From UBA7328 sp965247965 (GTDB lineage: Bacteria; Bacteroidota; Bacteroidia; Chitinophagales; Saprospiraceae), in the NCBI GenBank assembly GCA_965247965.1, contig OZ252053.1, positions 1,488,001 to 1,552,000 of the forward strand: DNA of 64,000 nt, in the 5' to 3' direction. This document shows, in pieces, positions 28,626 to 37,543 of the stretch (positions are counted from its first letter, which is position 1; every line of letters starts with the position of its first letter). The position numbers and the translations under genes are program-made. The notes beneath the pieces were generated by a model. That model was given only the letters and a program-made list of their open reading frames with translations, was not told the DNA's origin and searched no databases.

Positions 28626-30708
28626 ATTATCACACATTATCACGGGAAATAAACATACGTAAAATCAAGAGTAGGTTGCCCCTTCAAATATCAGATTGCA
28701 ATTGTTTAGCCATGGGTATTTGATCTTGGCGTATTGTTGGGTTAGTTCGAGGATGGCCGGGAGATGTCTTTTCTTTTTTAGTCTGACGATAATTTTATTA
28801 TTTTTGATTTCCACGTCACCCATGTTATGTAAGAATTTTTGGTAGATGCTCGAATCAGAAAGATGAGAATACCTTGGCAATTCATTTGCAAACAACCGGA
28901 ATATATTGTGCGTTAAGATCGTCATGGTGAAGTCGAAATCTACTTTAATGACCATCGATGATGAAACACGATTGAGATGGAAAAATTCGATTTGTTCTGA
29001 GATTCCTTTTTCAACAATCCATCTTCGGGTGTATTTGCGAACCATATCTTCTACTTTCATCTCCATTTCATTGGTTATGATTATTGCCGGTTTTATCTTT
29101 CCATGTCCAGTGATATTGATTTGACGAAGCTCACCATGGTAGCCTCTTAAATTAACACGTTCGTCATACACCTTGATGGTTCTTTTTTTATTCCCCGCCA
29201 TTTGCACGCGAATGCTCTTCCATTGTTGCTTCGCCAGACCGTTTAACCGGTCAACCAGGTTTTTTCCTCTTCTGCGAATGGTGACAAAACACACCCCTTT
29301 TTGGTTGAGTTTATTGAGATTTTCATAATTGGTGAACTTGCTGTCAAAAACAAGATAACGAAGCTCTTTTGGGCCATGATTATTTTTATTATAAAAATCA
29401 AGATACTCTAAGACCACAGCACTTTGGTTTTCATGACGCACATTTACATCTCCATAATCAATTATACCGGTATCCGGATCCTGTGCCAGAACGGCGAGCA
29501 TACTCACCATTGCTTTCCCCCTTTTACCTGACCAATTGTTTTCGAGATGATCCCCGTCGCCCCAATACGGAATGGTGGTAAAGTCCAGATTGGAAGTATC
29601 GCCAAGCAAGCCATTATCAAGCCATATTTTATGTATAGATTTGAGCAAAATACGATTCATCCTCGAGGTCACCCGGTGTGAATAGGAGGTAAACCAACTG
29701 GCTTTGGGCAATACATTTACCTTGGCAAAAAGTCCGAGGCCCCTGTCAGTACACCACAGATCATCAGCGGTGTATCTGGCTATATTTGATGATTTCAATG
29801 CAATAAAAGATAAGATAGAACTGAGCCTGTTGATGGTCTTAGTCTCAGGATATTCAGAGTTTTCAATGGCCTTTGTAATTCCATAATTTTCAATAATAGG
29901 AAGTAAACAAAGAATCCCGACAGAAGCACTCTTGAATTTTTGATCATCAAAATGAAGAGCCTGGCATTTTGGCGCTTCGATGTTCGGTTTTCCCAGCTTG
30001 TCTTTTGTCGTCTTCATTCGCCGAGGCAGTCGGCCAAACCCATCCGCTCTGAGAATCCCATGGATGGTTCGCTCACTGATCTGACACCCCAAACCATCCA
30101 TAGCTACTTTAATATCTTCAACAGAATAGAATAATTTTCTCATGCCAATAACATCGGCCTTTACCATACTGACTCTATCGGTAGTTTTTCTTCCCTTTTT
30201 TGATACTTTAAAAAACAGATCACCGTGTTGGCTTGCCTTTAGATCAGCCCTGAAATTGGAACAAATCGTTGTAAATCCCCGATAAGTGTAACCAAATCTT
30301 TGGGCCACATCTTTGGCTGGCACCTTATCGTGATAAAACATACGCAATGCTTCGTATTGTTTTTGAGCAATGGACTGGGGTTTGATGAAGAAAAGTTCTG
30401 GAGCAACAATCATTACGCATATATAGTGCCGTGATAAAGGTATATAAATATTTATTAAACAAATAATAATTTTTACTATATTTCATAATTCATTGATTTA
30501 CAGGGTAATACAACATTGTTTGTTCAGCGATCGCGCGTTGAACGCCCTTTGTTATATTACATATATGCAATATATATGCGTATTAAAGTGTTCGTGTCTA
30601 AAACTGAATGAAAGTTAATTGGATGGTTATCAGCGACTTATGCTAAATTGAGCAAGAATTGACCAAAATCAATTACGCATAATTAATCCCGTGAATTTGT
30701 GTGATTAT
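28626..30708 (-). mobile_element. Large DDE insertion sequence, family uncertain
   Basis: The ends are approximate: ATTATCACACATTATCACGG at about 28626 and, inverted from the right, ATAATCACACAAATTCACGG. These imperfect repeats bound a single transposase gene. The right end interrupts the start of the GLPGLI gene. A clear target duplication was not found. Confidence 0.7.
28665..30413 (-). CDS. Large DDE transposase
   Basis: The 582-residue product begins with two helix-turn-helix-like regions (AKDVAQRFGYTYRGFTTICS; KVAMDGLGCQISERTIHGIL) and then a catalytic domain. Probable DDE residues are the Asp in LDFTTIPYWGD, the Asp in YLVFDSKFTNYENL and the Glu in RRWIVEKGISEQIEFFHLN. The long N-terminal region separates it from the IS4 transposases in this window. 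It may belong to the IS1634 or a related unclassified group. It appears intact. Confidence 0.75.
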   Translation of the reverse strand: MIVAPELFFIKPQSIAQKQYEALRMFYHDKVPAKDVAQRFGYTYRGFTTICSNFRADLKASQHGDLFFKVSKKGRKTTDRVSMVKADVIGMRKLFYSVEDIKVAMDGLGCQISERTIHGILRADGFGRLPRRMKTTKDKLGKPNIEAPKCQALHFDDQKFKSASVGILCLLPIIENYGITKAIENSEYPETKTINRLSSILSFIALKSSNIARYTADDLWCTDRGLGLFAKVNVLPKASWFTSYSHRVTSRMNRILLKSIHKIWLDNGLLGDTSNLDFTTIPYWGDGDHLENNWSGKRGKAMVSMLAVLAQDPDTGIIDYGDVNVRHENQSAVVLEYLDFYNKNNHGPKELRYLVFDSKFTNYENLNKLNQKGVCFVTIRRRGKNLVDRLNGLAKQQWKSIRVQMAGNKKRTIKVYDERVNLRGYHGELRQINITGHGKIKPAIIITNEMEMKVEDMVRKYTRRWIVEKGISEQIEFFHLNRVSSSMVIKVDFDFTMTILTHNIFRLFANELPRYSHLSDSSIYQKFLHNMGDVEIKNNKIIVRLKKKRHLPAILELTQQYAKIKYPWLNNCNLIFEGATYS

Positions 30709-31379
30709 GGATAGTTTCAACGCTCGTCATTGCCCAAGAGATAATACTTACTTATGAAATTCGTAAAGACTTACCTACTGCTTTGAGAACAAAGTTGCCA
30801 TCAAAAGCTCTACAAATAATCGAATCAAGAACAAAACGCCAGAGTTATCTTTATCATAAGGACGGTAGCTCCTCTTATCGCATCCAGACAGATACGTTAG
30901 TTTCAGTAAAGTATAAGGATGATCGAGGTGAAATTCCACTATATGAAAGCGCTGTCTACAAAGACTTCCTTAATGAATCAATGACTTATGCGGACATGAA
31001 GAATGACAGCACTACAGGATGTGTGACTCCAATTAGATCAATCGGCAAATGGAATCAAGATGGGAGGCAAAAGATTGTTGCAGGCTACGAATGTCACCTG
31101 ATGGAAAAAATGAATGAATATGGTGTCCTAGAATTTATTTGGTATACAGAAGAGATCCCAATATTTGACGGTCCAGCAGATTATTGCAATTTCCCTGGTC
31201 TTGTTATGGAAGTAGAGCGAGGCGGGAAAACATTCGCTGCTATAAAGGTTGAGCATAACAGGAAAATGAAATACGACCACATGCCTTCTAAAATTGTCAA
31301 TATTATCAATTACACAGAATTTGAAAATCGCCTTAAAAGTATTACACCTCACAACTGTCCAAAACGAATAAAAAAGTGA
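30709..31379 (+). pseudogene. GLPGLI-family protein, 5' end removed by an IS
   Basis: Translated from the IS boundary, the frame reads IVSTLVIAQEIILTYEIRKD (the end of a signal peptide and first strand) and continues to a stop at 31379. The family hallmark is present as WYTEEIPIFDGPADYCNFPG followed by LVMEV, where most members have GP....GLPGLI. GLPGLI proteins are exported Bacteroidota proteins, often near TonB-dependent receptors; their role is unknown. Because the start codon and most of the signal peptide are lost, it is probably not exported. Confidence 0.7.
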
Positions 31380-31524
31380 CTGTTATGTCTTCCCTAAATT
31401 AGGGTTGTCAAAAACAAAAAACAGTCACCGATGAGAGTTACATTATTCAGTCAAATAATCAGTCTACTCCAACGAGATAGTTTCAGGAATATCGTCAGAC
31501 AAAAGGGTACAGACAAGCATAATA
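31380..31524 (+). pseudogene. IS4-family element, 5' fragment
   Basis: CTGTTATGTCTTCCCTAAAT is a typical IS4 left end of the type that carries a DUF4372 transposase. The gene starts MRVTLFSQIISLLQRDSFRN and IVRQKGTDKHN before the Tn3 left repeat cuts it at 31525. It is a relic. Confidence 0.65.
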
Positions 31525-31588
31525 GGGGTACTGTCGGGATACGTGTAAAAAGTTGTGACAGAGAACAGACCGATCAAAAACGTAGCGA

Positions 31589-32071
31589 TTATGGCATTTT
31601 TAACGGGTCACGAATTCTTTTAACAATCTGTCCAACCGCAGCACGGCTCAACTTATTCTTAATTTTTGCCCTAATCTTGTTTATACTTAAATCGGTAGAT
31701 TGAGCCAATCGCTCAATTTCGTGAGTCAAGTATGGAGGTGTTTGAGGACGTCCCAGTTTCTTCCCTCTTAATTGTGCAGCCGCCATTCCAGCCTTTACAC
31801 GTTCGCTGATCAGAGAAGATTCTAGCTCTGCCATTGCACCAATTATGGTAAACATAGCCTTACCCATCGGGCTGTTGGTGTCTACTTGATCCTGAACAGA
31901 AATAAAACGAATGCCTAAGTGGTTGAATTCTTCCAGGGCTTTGAGAAGTTGGGATACACTGCGAGCAAAGCGATCAAACTTCCAAACCAGAACACAATCA
32001 AAATCATGGTTGCGAGCGGAGCTCCTCAGATCATTTAATTGTGGACGTCCTTGTTTACGACCAGAAATAGC
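31589..32071 (-). pseudogene. Tn3 resolvase (serine recombinase), N-truncated
   Basis: Reading from the junction at about 32071 gives VAISGRKQGRPQLNDLRSSA, then VLVWKFDRFARSVSQLL, SPMGKAMFTIIGAMAELESS, LISERVKAGMAAAQLRGKKL and a short helix-turn-helix tail. The first 50 or so residues, including the catalytic Ser, are missing because the gene runs into tnpA sequence. Confidence 0.8.
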
Positions 32072-32633
32072 TACATCAGATGGTACTCACATTGCTTTGA
32101 TTCAAAGCAACTTATTCGGAGAACGGCACATCAGGTATGGCGCATATGGCGGTATTTCTTACCACCATATTTCTGATAATTATGTGGCATTGTTCTGCAA
32201 TTTTATTGCCTGTGGTGTTTGGGAAGCCTTCTATATTCTGGACGGTCTTTTACAATACATTAATTCCGAAGAAATGCGCCGCAAAATCGGCGCTGCAACT
32301 AACAAGGTTGAGTCGTTTCATTCCTTTCATAATTGGATAACTTTTGGTGGCTTGGTGATAGCTACTGGAGATCCGGTCGAACAACACAAACGCAACAAGT
32401 ACATTGACCTAATTGCCAATGCAATCATTCTTCACAATGCAGCAGATTTAACAACCTCCATTAACCAACTTGTGAATCAGAAGGAGGCCGTCTCTGCTGA
32501 ACTCATATCTTTTCTGAGTCCTTACATGACCGAACATATTAAGCGGTTTGGCCAATACTTTTTGGATTTAGACGAATTACCCGAAGAATTGGCGCTACAA
32601 AACCTCGTTTTGAGTGACTTTGATCCCTTGTGA
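32072..32633 (+). pseudogene. Tn3 transposase (TnpA), heavily deleted
   Basis: TSDGTHIALIQSNLFGERHI keeps the first DDE Asp context. YVALFCNFIACGVWEAFYIL DGLL should lead to the DTxG Asp, but an internal deletion jumps to a region that reads HNWITFGGLVIATGDPVEQH and KYIDLIANAIILHNAADLTT, close to the usual C terminus. The second Asp and the Glu regions are missing, so it is inactive. Confidence 0.8.
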
Positions 32634-32664
32634 CAACTTTTTACATGTATCCCGAGAGTACCCC

Positions 32665-32886
32665 TACTCTTATCGATACCCCTACAGCCAGCCCTATAAA
32701 AGTTCCTACCAATAAAAAAAATAAAGTAGAGGAGAAACTTAAAGCAGTCACGGCTTCAGCACCCAATTGTCCAACAAAAATGGTATCGACGATTTGAAAT
32801 AAAAAAGTGGAAAGCATGCCCATACTAATGGGTACGCTCATGGATACTAAAACTTTGTTCGTTTTGTCGGTTAAGATGTGAGCCAC
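32665..32886 (-). pseudogene. MATE-family efflux transporter, N-terminal fragment
   Basis: From 32886 the product reads VLVSMSVPISMGMLSTFLFQ and IVDTIFVGQLGAEAVTALSF, the first two membrane helices of a MATE Na+/H+-drug antiporter. It ends where the Tn3 repeat begins; a full protein needs about 450 residues. It is the last gene of the MarR-led unit, so an efflux pump was probably part of the original operon. Confidence 0.8.
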
Positions 32887-32953
32887 TTTGAATGATTTAT
32901 TAAATAAGCGATGAGTGTGTGTAGTTTAAATACACACACTCACAAAAACACTA

Positions 32954-33672
32954 TTAATATTTTCCAGCAAAAGGATAAAAATGTTTTTTCATAATCTCTA
33001 CAAATCCGCCTTTAATTTCATCGCCTGTAAAAGCTTTTGGGTTTGTATAGCTCCGCAACATTTCCGCTCCTGCTGCCTCCCACGTAAATGGGATAGCACC
33101 TGCCTGAACCATTCTATCTATAGCCATATCATGTGCCATAGTGGTGGCATCCCCCATTACATCTGCCAATATATATACTTCATACCCATCTTCTAAAGCA
33201 TCTAATGTGGTATAAGTAGGACAGCCAGAAGTCCATAATCCTGTGATTAAAATCTTTTTCCGACCTGTTTTTCTCACTGCCTCCACTACGGCTTTATTTT
33301 GCCAAGCATTTAAAGCTACACGGTCAATGTTTTCAACATCGACATGGATTAGGCTTTTTATGGATTCTACGTGGATGCACTTCCTGCCATCTTTACGCCA
33401 ATGGTCGTTTCGATAACAGGCACACCAAACAAATTGGCTGTTCTTACCATGCCTTCAATATTGTTTACCATCACTTCTTTGTCTATATTTCGCACCACGT
33501 CGATTAAGTCAGGTTGCCAATCTATCACCAGTAAAACAGTATTGTCCCCCGTCAATAAGTTATCAGCTATTGAATTTTTAGGTACAAAGTTAGCATCCGG
33601 TGCTTGAGCAAATACCTGACTAATGGTCAATGAGAAAAACAATGTTAATGCAAAAATGAAATTACTTTTCAT
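32954..33672 (-). pseudogene. Exported isochorismatase-family hydrolase, one-base frameshift
   Basis: The start at 33672 gives a signal peptide (MKSNFIFALTLFFSLTISQV), then NTVLLVIDWQPDLIDVVRNI with the catalytic Asp of the family. The frame ends after GVKMAGSAST near 33368. One base over it continues as GRKCIHVESIKSLIHVDVEN, ALNAWQNKAVVEAVRKTGRK, ILITGLWTSGCPTYTTLDAL (catalytic Cys) and on to 32954. Adding one A to the GTAAAGATGG run repairs it, so a sequencing error is possible. The enzyme would hydrolyse an amide or ester. It follows the DUF481 gene closely. Confidence 0.75.
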
Positions 33673-33691
33673 GATTAAAAATTTTAAATTA

Positions 33692-34471
33692 TTAATTAAT
33701 GTTCGAAAATGAATATTGAAAACCAAAAAGCATTTGGGTATTGGTTTCTTGAATATTGGTTGCCGTTTGGTGATTGTAATAAGTCTGATGACTTATATTC
33801 ACCGAGAAGTTTTTACTTAGATTAAAGATTAATTGAAATAAATTTCCGCCGCCCCAAAATGCTGTCTCATCCATAGAATGGTAACTTCCTAATTCCCACC
33901 CAACAATGAGCCATTTGGTCACAGGAATTTTTGCCCGCAAAAGGGTGCTAAGAGCGAAAGACTGTAGAGGATCCTCTTCTTCAAACTTGAATTCCAAATA
34001 CGATCCGTACATATGAAATTGGAAGTATTTCCCTGGTGAATTTAAAATGATATTCAAACCTCCCCCAATCCCTGCCACAATAGAATGGTCTATTCGGTAA
34101 GAAACGGCAAAACCCGAAACCACATTAGCACTTGGGTAAAGGCGATTGTTTGGGCTGTATTGGTACAAGCTGTAAAACCATAAGTCGTTTTTGGCTTCAA
34201 AACCATCCACTTTTATGTAATGATAAGCACCCAATACTTCCGCATAATGGTTTGAATGTATCAACCAGATTTTTCCATTTGGCATTAGATTTATCTGATT
34301 GAGGTTGCCTGTTTGCCACATTCCTCTTAGACCCACAAATCCGCCAGTGGAGGTACTGTCAGTTTGCCCGTAAGTACAGGTACAAATGAAGAGGGCAAAT
34401 GCAGTTATTATGATTTTGTATGCCAGTCGTGCTTCTTTCAGAGCATTCCTTTTGTTCATTTCACAAGGCAA
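33692..34471 (-). CDS. DUF481-type outer-membrane beta-barrel protein
   Basis: The best start is the internal Met of MNKRNALKEARLAYKIIITA at about 34459, which gives a signal peptide ending CTYGQ. The mature part is rich in alternating hydrophobic strands with aromatic girdle residues (YAEVLGAYHYIKV, LWFYSLYQYSPNNRLY, WLIVGWELGSYHS) and ends QMLFGFQYSFSN, as in outer-membrane barrels of the YdiY/DUF481 type. It is probably an outer-membrane pore or structural protein. It lies in the MarR-led minus-strand unit. Confidence 0.6.
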   Translation of the reverse strand: MPCEMNKRNALKEARLAYKIIITAFALFICTCTYGQTDSTSTGGFVGLRGMWQTGNLNQINLMPNGKIWLIHSNHYAEVLGAYHYIKVDGFEAKNDLWFYSLYQYSPNNRLYPSANVVSGFAVSYRIDHSIVAGIGGGLNIILNSPGKYFQFHMYGSYLEFKFEEEDPLQSFALSTLLRAKIPVTKWLIVGWELGSYHSMDETAFWGGGNLFQLIFNLSKNFSVNISHQTYYNHQTATNIQETNTQMLFGFQYSFSNIN

Positions 34472-34546
34472 TATATTTGTTAATACATAATATGTATATA
34501 CAAATATTTGGTGAAAAAATATTTACCTGACTAACTGCTTTTAATA

Positions 34547-34996
34547 TTAGTTTACCTCTCCTGCTTTTTCCAATGCCGCTTCGAGTAAATTGACGGTCTC
34601 TCGTTCATCCAAGGTTTCAACGATTTGTACCTCGTCTCCCTCAAGCTTTCTAACCAACTCTTTATACTGTTCTAAAGTCCAACCTTTTGTATCGTAATTT
34701 CCTCCAGGAATTTGTCGTTTTGCCGCACTAAGCCGACATGCACCCGGAGCAAAAAATACGATTGACCATTTACGGGATTCCAGTTGTTTGATGAAATCAG
34801 TGTCATCGGTTGTCGGAACATATTCTGCATTACCGATGAGTGGGGGGACAATGTTTGCAAAATTTACAGATGCAGCAGGGTCGCATGCACGAGCTAATAT
34901 GCTCTTATTGGAATTGTCCAAATTTGCGGAATTGTTCTGTGCTGTTAAGTTCATAATTGTTAATATATAAATTGATGAATAAATAAGTGTTTTCAT
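34547..34996 (-). CDS. Exported protein of unknown function
   Basis: The 149-residue product has a signal peptide (MKTLIYSSIYILTIMNLTAQ) and a compact domain (SRKWSIVFFAPGACRLSAAK, then QYKELVRKLEGDEVQIVETL). It could be a small alpha/beta domain with one Cys, but I do not recognise a family. It overlaps the end of the MarR gene by a few bases, so the two are translationally coupled and likely work together. Confidence 0.55.
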   Translation of the reverse strand: MKTLIYSSIYILTIMNLTAQNNSANLDNSNKSILARACDPAASVNFANIVPPLIGNAEYVPTTDDTDFIKQLESRKWSIVFFAPGACRLSAAKRQIPGGNYDTKGWTLEQYKELVRKLEGDEVQIVETLDERETVNLLEAALEKAGEVN

Positions 34997-35451
34997 TATG
35001 ATTTTAATTTTTGTATTAGATTTCTAAGTGTGGTTAATTTTTCAGGGCTAAGTTTATTGAAATAAGGTCGATGAAAAGCCTGCACTTTTTTGTCCAATTG
35101 TTCTAATAAACTTATGCCCATCTGAGTAATCACAATATCCATTTTCCTCCTGTTAGTAGGACATTCCGTTCGTTCAGCAAGATGCTTGGCAACCAATTTA
35201 TCTACTATTCGGGTGATGTTGCTACTTCGCTGCACCATGTTGTCCAGAATTCTTCCTACGGTTACCGGTTTACCCTTCGCACCTCTTAAAGTTCTTAAAA
35301 CGTTGTATTGTGGTTCTGTGATGCCATCCTCTTTAAGGGCTTTAGTGACTTCGTCAGTCACCCAATGACCTGTGGTGATTATCTCGTGAATAGTTTGAAA
35401 ATATTTTTTATTCATTTCGATACAATAATTGTATATACAAATACATGACAT
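34996..35451 (-). CDS. MarR-family transcriptional regulator
   Basis: The likely start is the internal MNKKYFQTIHEIITTGHWVT (about 35415). The product has a MarR winged helix: ITEPQYNVLRTLRGAKGKPV then VGRILDNMVQRSSNITRIVD and KLVAKHLAERTECPTNRRKM, the last containing the wing. Regulators of this family usually repress the adjacent operon and respond to small aromatic or phenolic ligands. The genes behind it (unknown exported protein, outer-membrane protein, isochorismatase-like enzyme, MATE pump) fit a ligand-inducible detoxification or export unit, an inference. Confidence 0.85.
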   Translation of the reverse strand: MSCICIYNYCIEMNKKYFQTIHEIITTGHWVTDEVTKALKEDGITEPQYNVLRTLRGAKGKPVTVGRILDNMVQRSSNITRIVDKLVAKHLAERTECPTNRRKMDIVITQMGISLLEQLDKKVQAFHRPYFNKLSPEKLTTLRNLIQKLKS

Positions 35452-35970
35452 TTTAATTCATACAAGCAAGTATTTTTTAGTAAAATTTGAATATTTTTTC
35501 CTTGACGAGAGCAATTCAAGAAATGGATCTTGAATAAAAATTCCAGGCACATCTCCAATATGTCGAATAAATTGAATACCAAAGCAGTATAAAAAACGGT
35601 CGTTTTCTATACCCTTGTAATTTCCCTTAATTTGACACCTGGAATAGGTATAATAACTCAGTATGGAAAAGTAGATGTCCCAGAATAGGGAATAGTGGGA
35701 CATGATGGCTTTGACTTGTCACAAATTCTCAATTTTATGTAATCAACTATCTCGGTGATGATAATTGTGTAACCGTAACTTTGGTGCGGTTAGCAAGATG
35801 TTGGTGGTCATAAAAATAAGTCAAGATAATGCATATCTAATTCTATGAAATATGAATCTGAGAAAAAAGGAAAAGGAATACTATTTACAAAAGAATAACC
35901 CTGACCAATGATTATCTCAAAATTCAAATTTGGCCATATTTATCCCCAAATTTTTATATGAAACTGCGTT
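35452..35970. other. Divergent intergenic region
   Basis: It separates the MarR-led operon (minus) from the histidine kinase (plus). A short minus-strand frame (35458-35703) shows no family features. No clear operator palindrome was found by eye near the MarR start. Confidence 0.4.
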
Positions 35971-37539
35971 ATGAAAAGATTATTTTCTAATATAGTGAGA
36001 ATTGGTATCAATTCGAATGATGATGACAACGTTGCATTAGGAAAGCGGTTTTTAGTTTTTCAAGGGCTTGCTATGAGTATGGGAGGTCTGCTATGGGGTA
36101 CGTTATTGCTCGTTTTCAACTATCCTATCCCATCTATTATTCCATACGGGTACGCGTTGATTACAATAATAAATTTTTTCATATTCAATAAAACAAAAAA
36201 CTTTGTAGTTGCCAGAAATATTCAGACTATCATTAGCTTATGCTTGCCTTTCATCCTTCAATGGTTTTTGGGTGGATTCGAAGAATCAGGCGGTGTGATG
36301 TTGTGGTCCCTACTGTCACTTGTTTCTTCTGTTTCATACCAAAATACACGTTCGTCAATATATCTTCTAATAAGCTATGTTGTTTTTACTCTATTCTCAA
36401 TAATCTACGACTCTTATTTTGAAGCCAATTTTAATATGGGCGTGGAGGAATACATATCACACATCTTTCTTGTCATAAATATCCTTTGTGTTTCTGCGAT
36501 TGTTTTTGCGCTATTCCTTTACTATGCAAGAATGAATACCACTAATATGCTGCAAATCAAGAAAACTTATCTGAAACTTATAAATTCCGAAAAACTAGCT
36601 GCTTTAGGTCAAATATCTGCTGGTATAGCTCATGAGATAAATACTCCCCTTGGGGCAATAAAAAGTTCTGCCGAAGAATCTGCGATTGGATTTGAAGAGT
36701 TTGTGACCAAACTGCCGAGTGTACTTAAATCAATGTCATCAGATGAGAAAGATTTCTTTGTCCGATTTGTGGCAACGATAGAATCGCATAGTCAATTTCT
36801 GTCAACTAAAGAGGAACGCGAGAAAAAGAAAAACCTACGAACAGCATTAGAAGGTAAAAATGTAACAAATCCACGATTTGTCTCTGATCGTCTGGTTCAA
36901 GTTGGGATCTACGAATTGACTCCCGAAATTGAAATGCTTACGAAACATTCAAATTTTGAAGAATTGATAATGGTCACCTATAACTTATTGAATCAACAAA
37001 AAAACAACAAAACGATCGTACTTGCTGTGGATAAGGCTTCTCGTATCGTACTGGCATTAAAAAGTTACCTTCATACATCAGGTAATGAAGAGCCAGAACC
37101 CGTAAACATCATCGATAACTTAGAAACAGTCTTAACGATCTTGAACAATAGATTAAAGCAAGGTATAGAAGTAATCAAAGATTTTGAAACGGTGCTGGAA
37201 GTATTGGCAATTTCTGACAAAGTGAATCAAGTTTGGACCAACCTGATCGTCAATGCAATTCAAGCAATGGATAATAAAGGAACGCTTACGATTGGAGTAA
37301 AGCCTGCCGGAGATTTTGTTGAAGTCAGAATAAGTGACACAGGGAAAGGTATTCCCATTGAAATTCAGGAAAAGATCTTTGATCCATTTTTTACAACCAA
37401 AGCATCAGGCGAAGGTTCGGGTCTTGGATTAGATATTATCAAAAATATACTGACCGATCATTCAGGTACGATTTCGTTTGAATCAAAAGTCAATGAAGGC
37501 ACAACGTTCTATGTTAAGTTGCCTGTAAGCAAAACTTAA
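35971..37539 (+). CDS. Membrane sensor histidine kinase
   Basis: The 522-residue product has about six hydrophobic segments in its first 190 residues (for example LLWGTLLLVFNYPIPSIIPY and HIFLVINILCVSAIVFALFL) with little periplasmic domain. A HisKA box then follows with the phosphorylated His in GIAHEINTPLGAIKSS (about residue 220). An unusually long helical linker separates this from the ATPase domain (NLIVNAIQAMD, DTGKGIP, FFTTKASGEGSGLGLDIIK). The gene ends 4 bp before the regulator/cyclase gene, making that protein its likely partner. The sensed signal is unknown. Confidence 0.88.
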   Translation: MKRLFSNIVRIGINSNDDDNVALGKRFLVFQGLAMSMGGLLWGTLLLVFNYPIPSIIPYGYALITIINFFIFNKTKNFVVARNIQTIISLCLPFILQWFLGGFEESGGVMLWSLLSLVSSVSYQNTRSSIYLLISYVVFTLFSIIYDSYFEANFNMGVEEYISHIFLVINILCVSAIVFALFLYYARMNTTNMLQIKKTYLKLINSEKLAALGQISAGIAHEINTPLGAIKSSAEESAIGFEEFVTKLPSVLKSMSSDEKDFFVRFVATIESHSQFLSTKEEREKKKNLRTALEGKNVTNPRFVSDRLVQVGIYELTPEIEMLTKHSNFEELIMVTYNLLNQQKNNKTIVLAVDKASRIVLALKSYLHTSGNEEPEPVNIIDNLETVLTILNNRLKQGIEVIKDFETVLEVLAISDKVNQVWTNLIVNAIQAMDNKGTLTIGVKPAGDFVEVRISDTGKGIPIEIQEKIFDPFFTTKASGEGSGLGLDIIKNILTDHSGTISFESKVNEGTTFYVKLPVSKT

Positions 37540-37543
37540 GATA

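Larger units (their letters stand above)
31525..32664. mobile_element. Internally deleted Tn3-family transposon
   Basis: Inverted repeats of about 36 bp begin GGGGTACTGTCGGGATACGT on the left and GGGGTACTCTCGGGATACAT on the right and end in AAAAAGTTGT(G/C)ACA. Only 1140 bp lie between them: part of a resolvase and part of the transposase, transcribed toward the ends. The 5-bp flanks do not match, and the left neighbour (IS4 fragment) and right neighbour (MATE gene) are unrelated, so the site has been rearranged. Confidence 0.85.

Noticed and set aside
35458..35703. An 81-codon frame after the MarR gene
   Set aside because: No family, odd composition and no ribosome-binding site seen; left out as chance.
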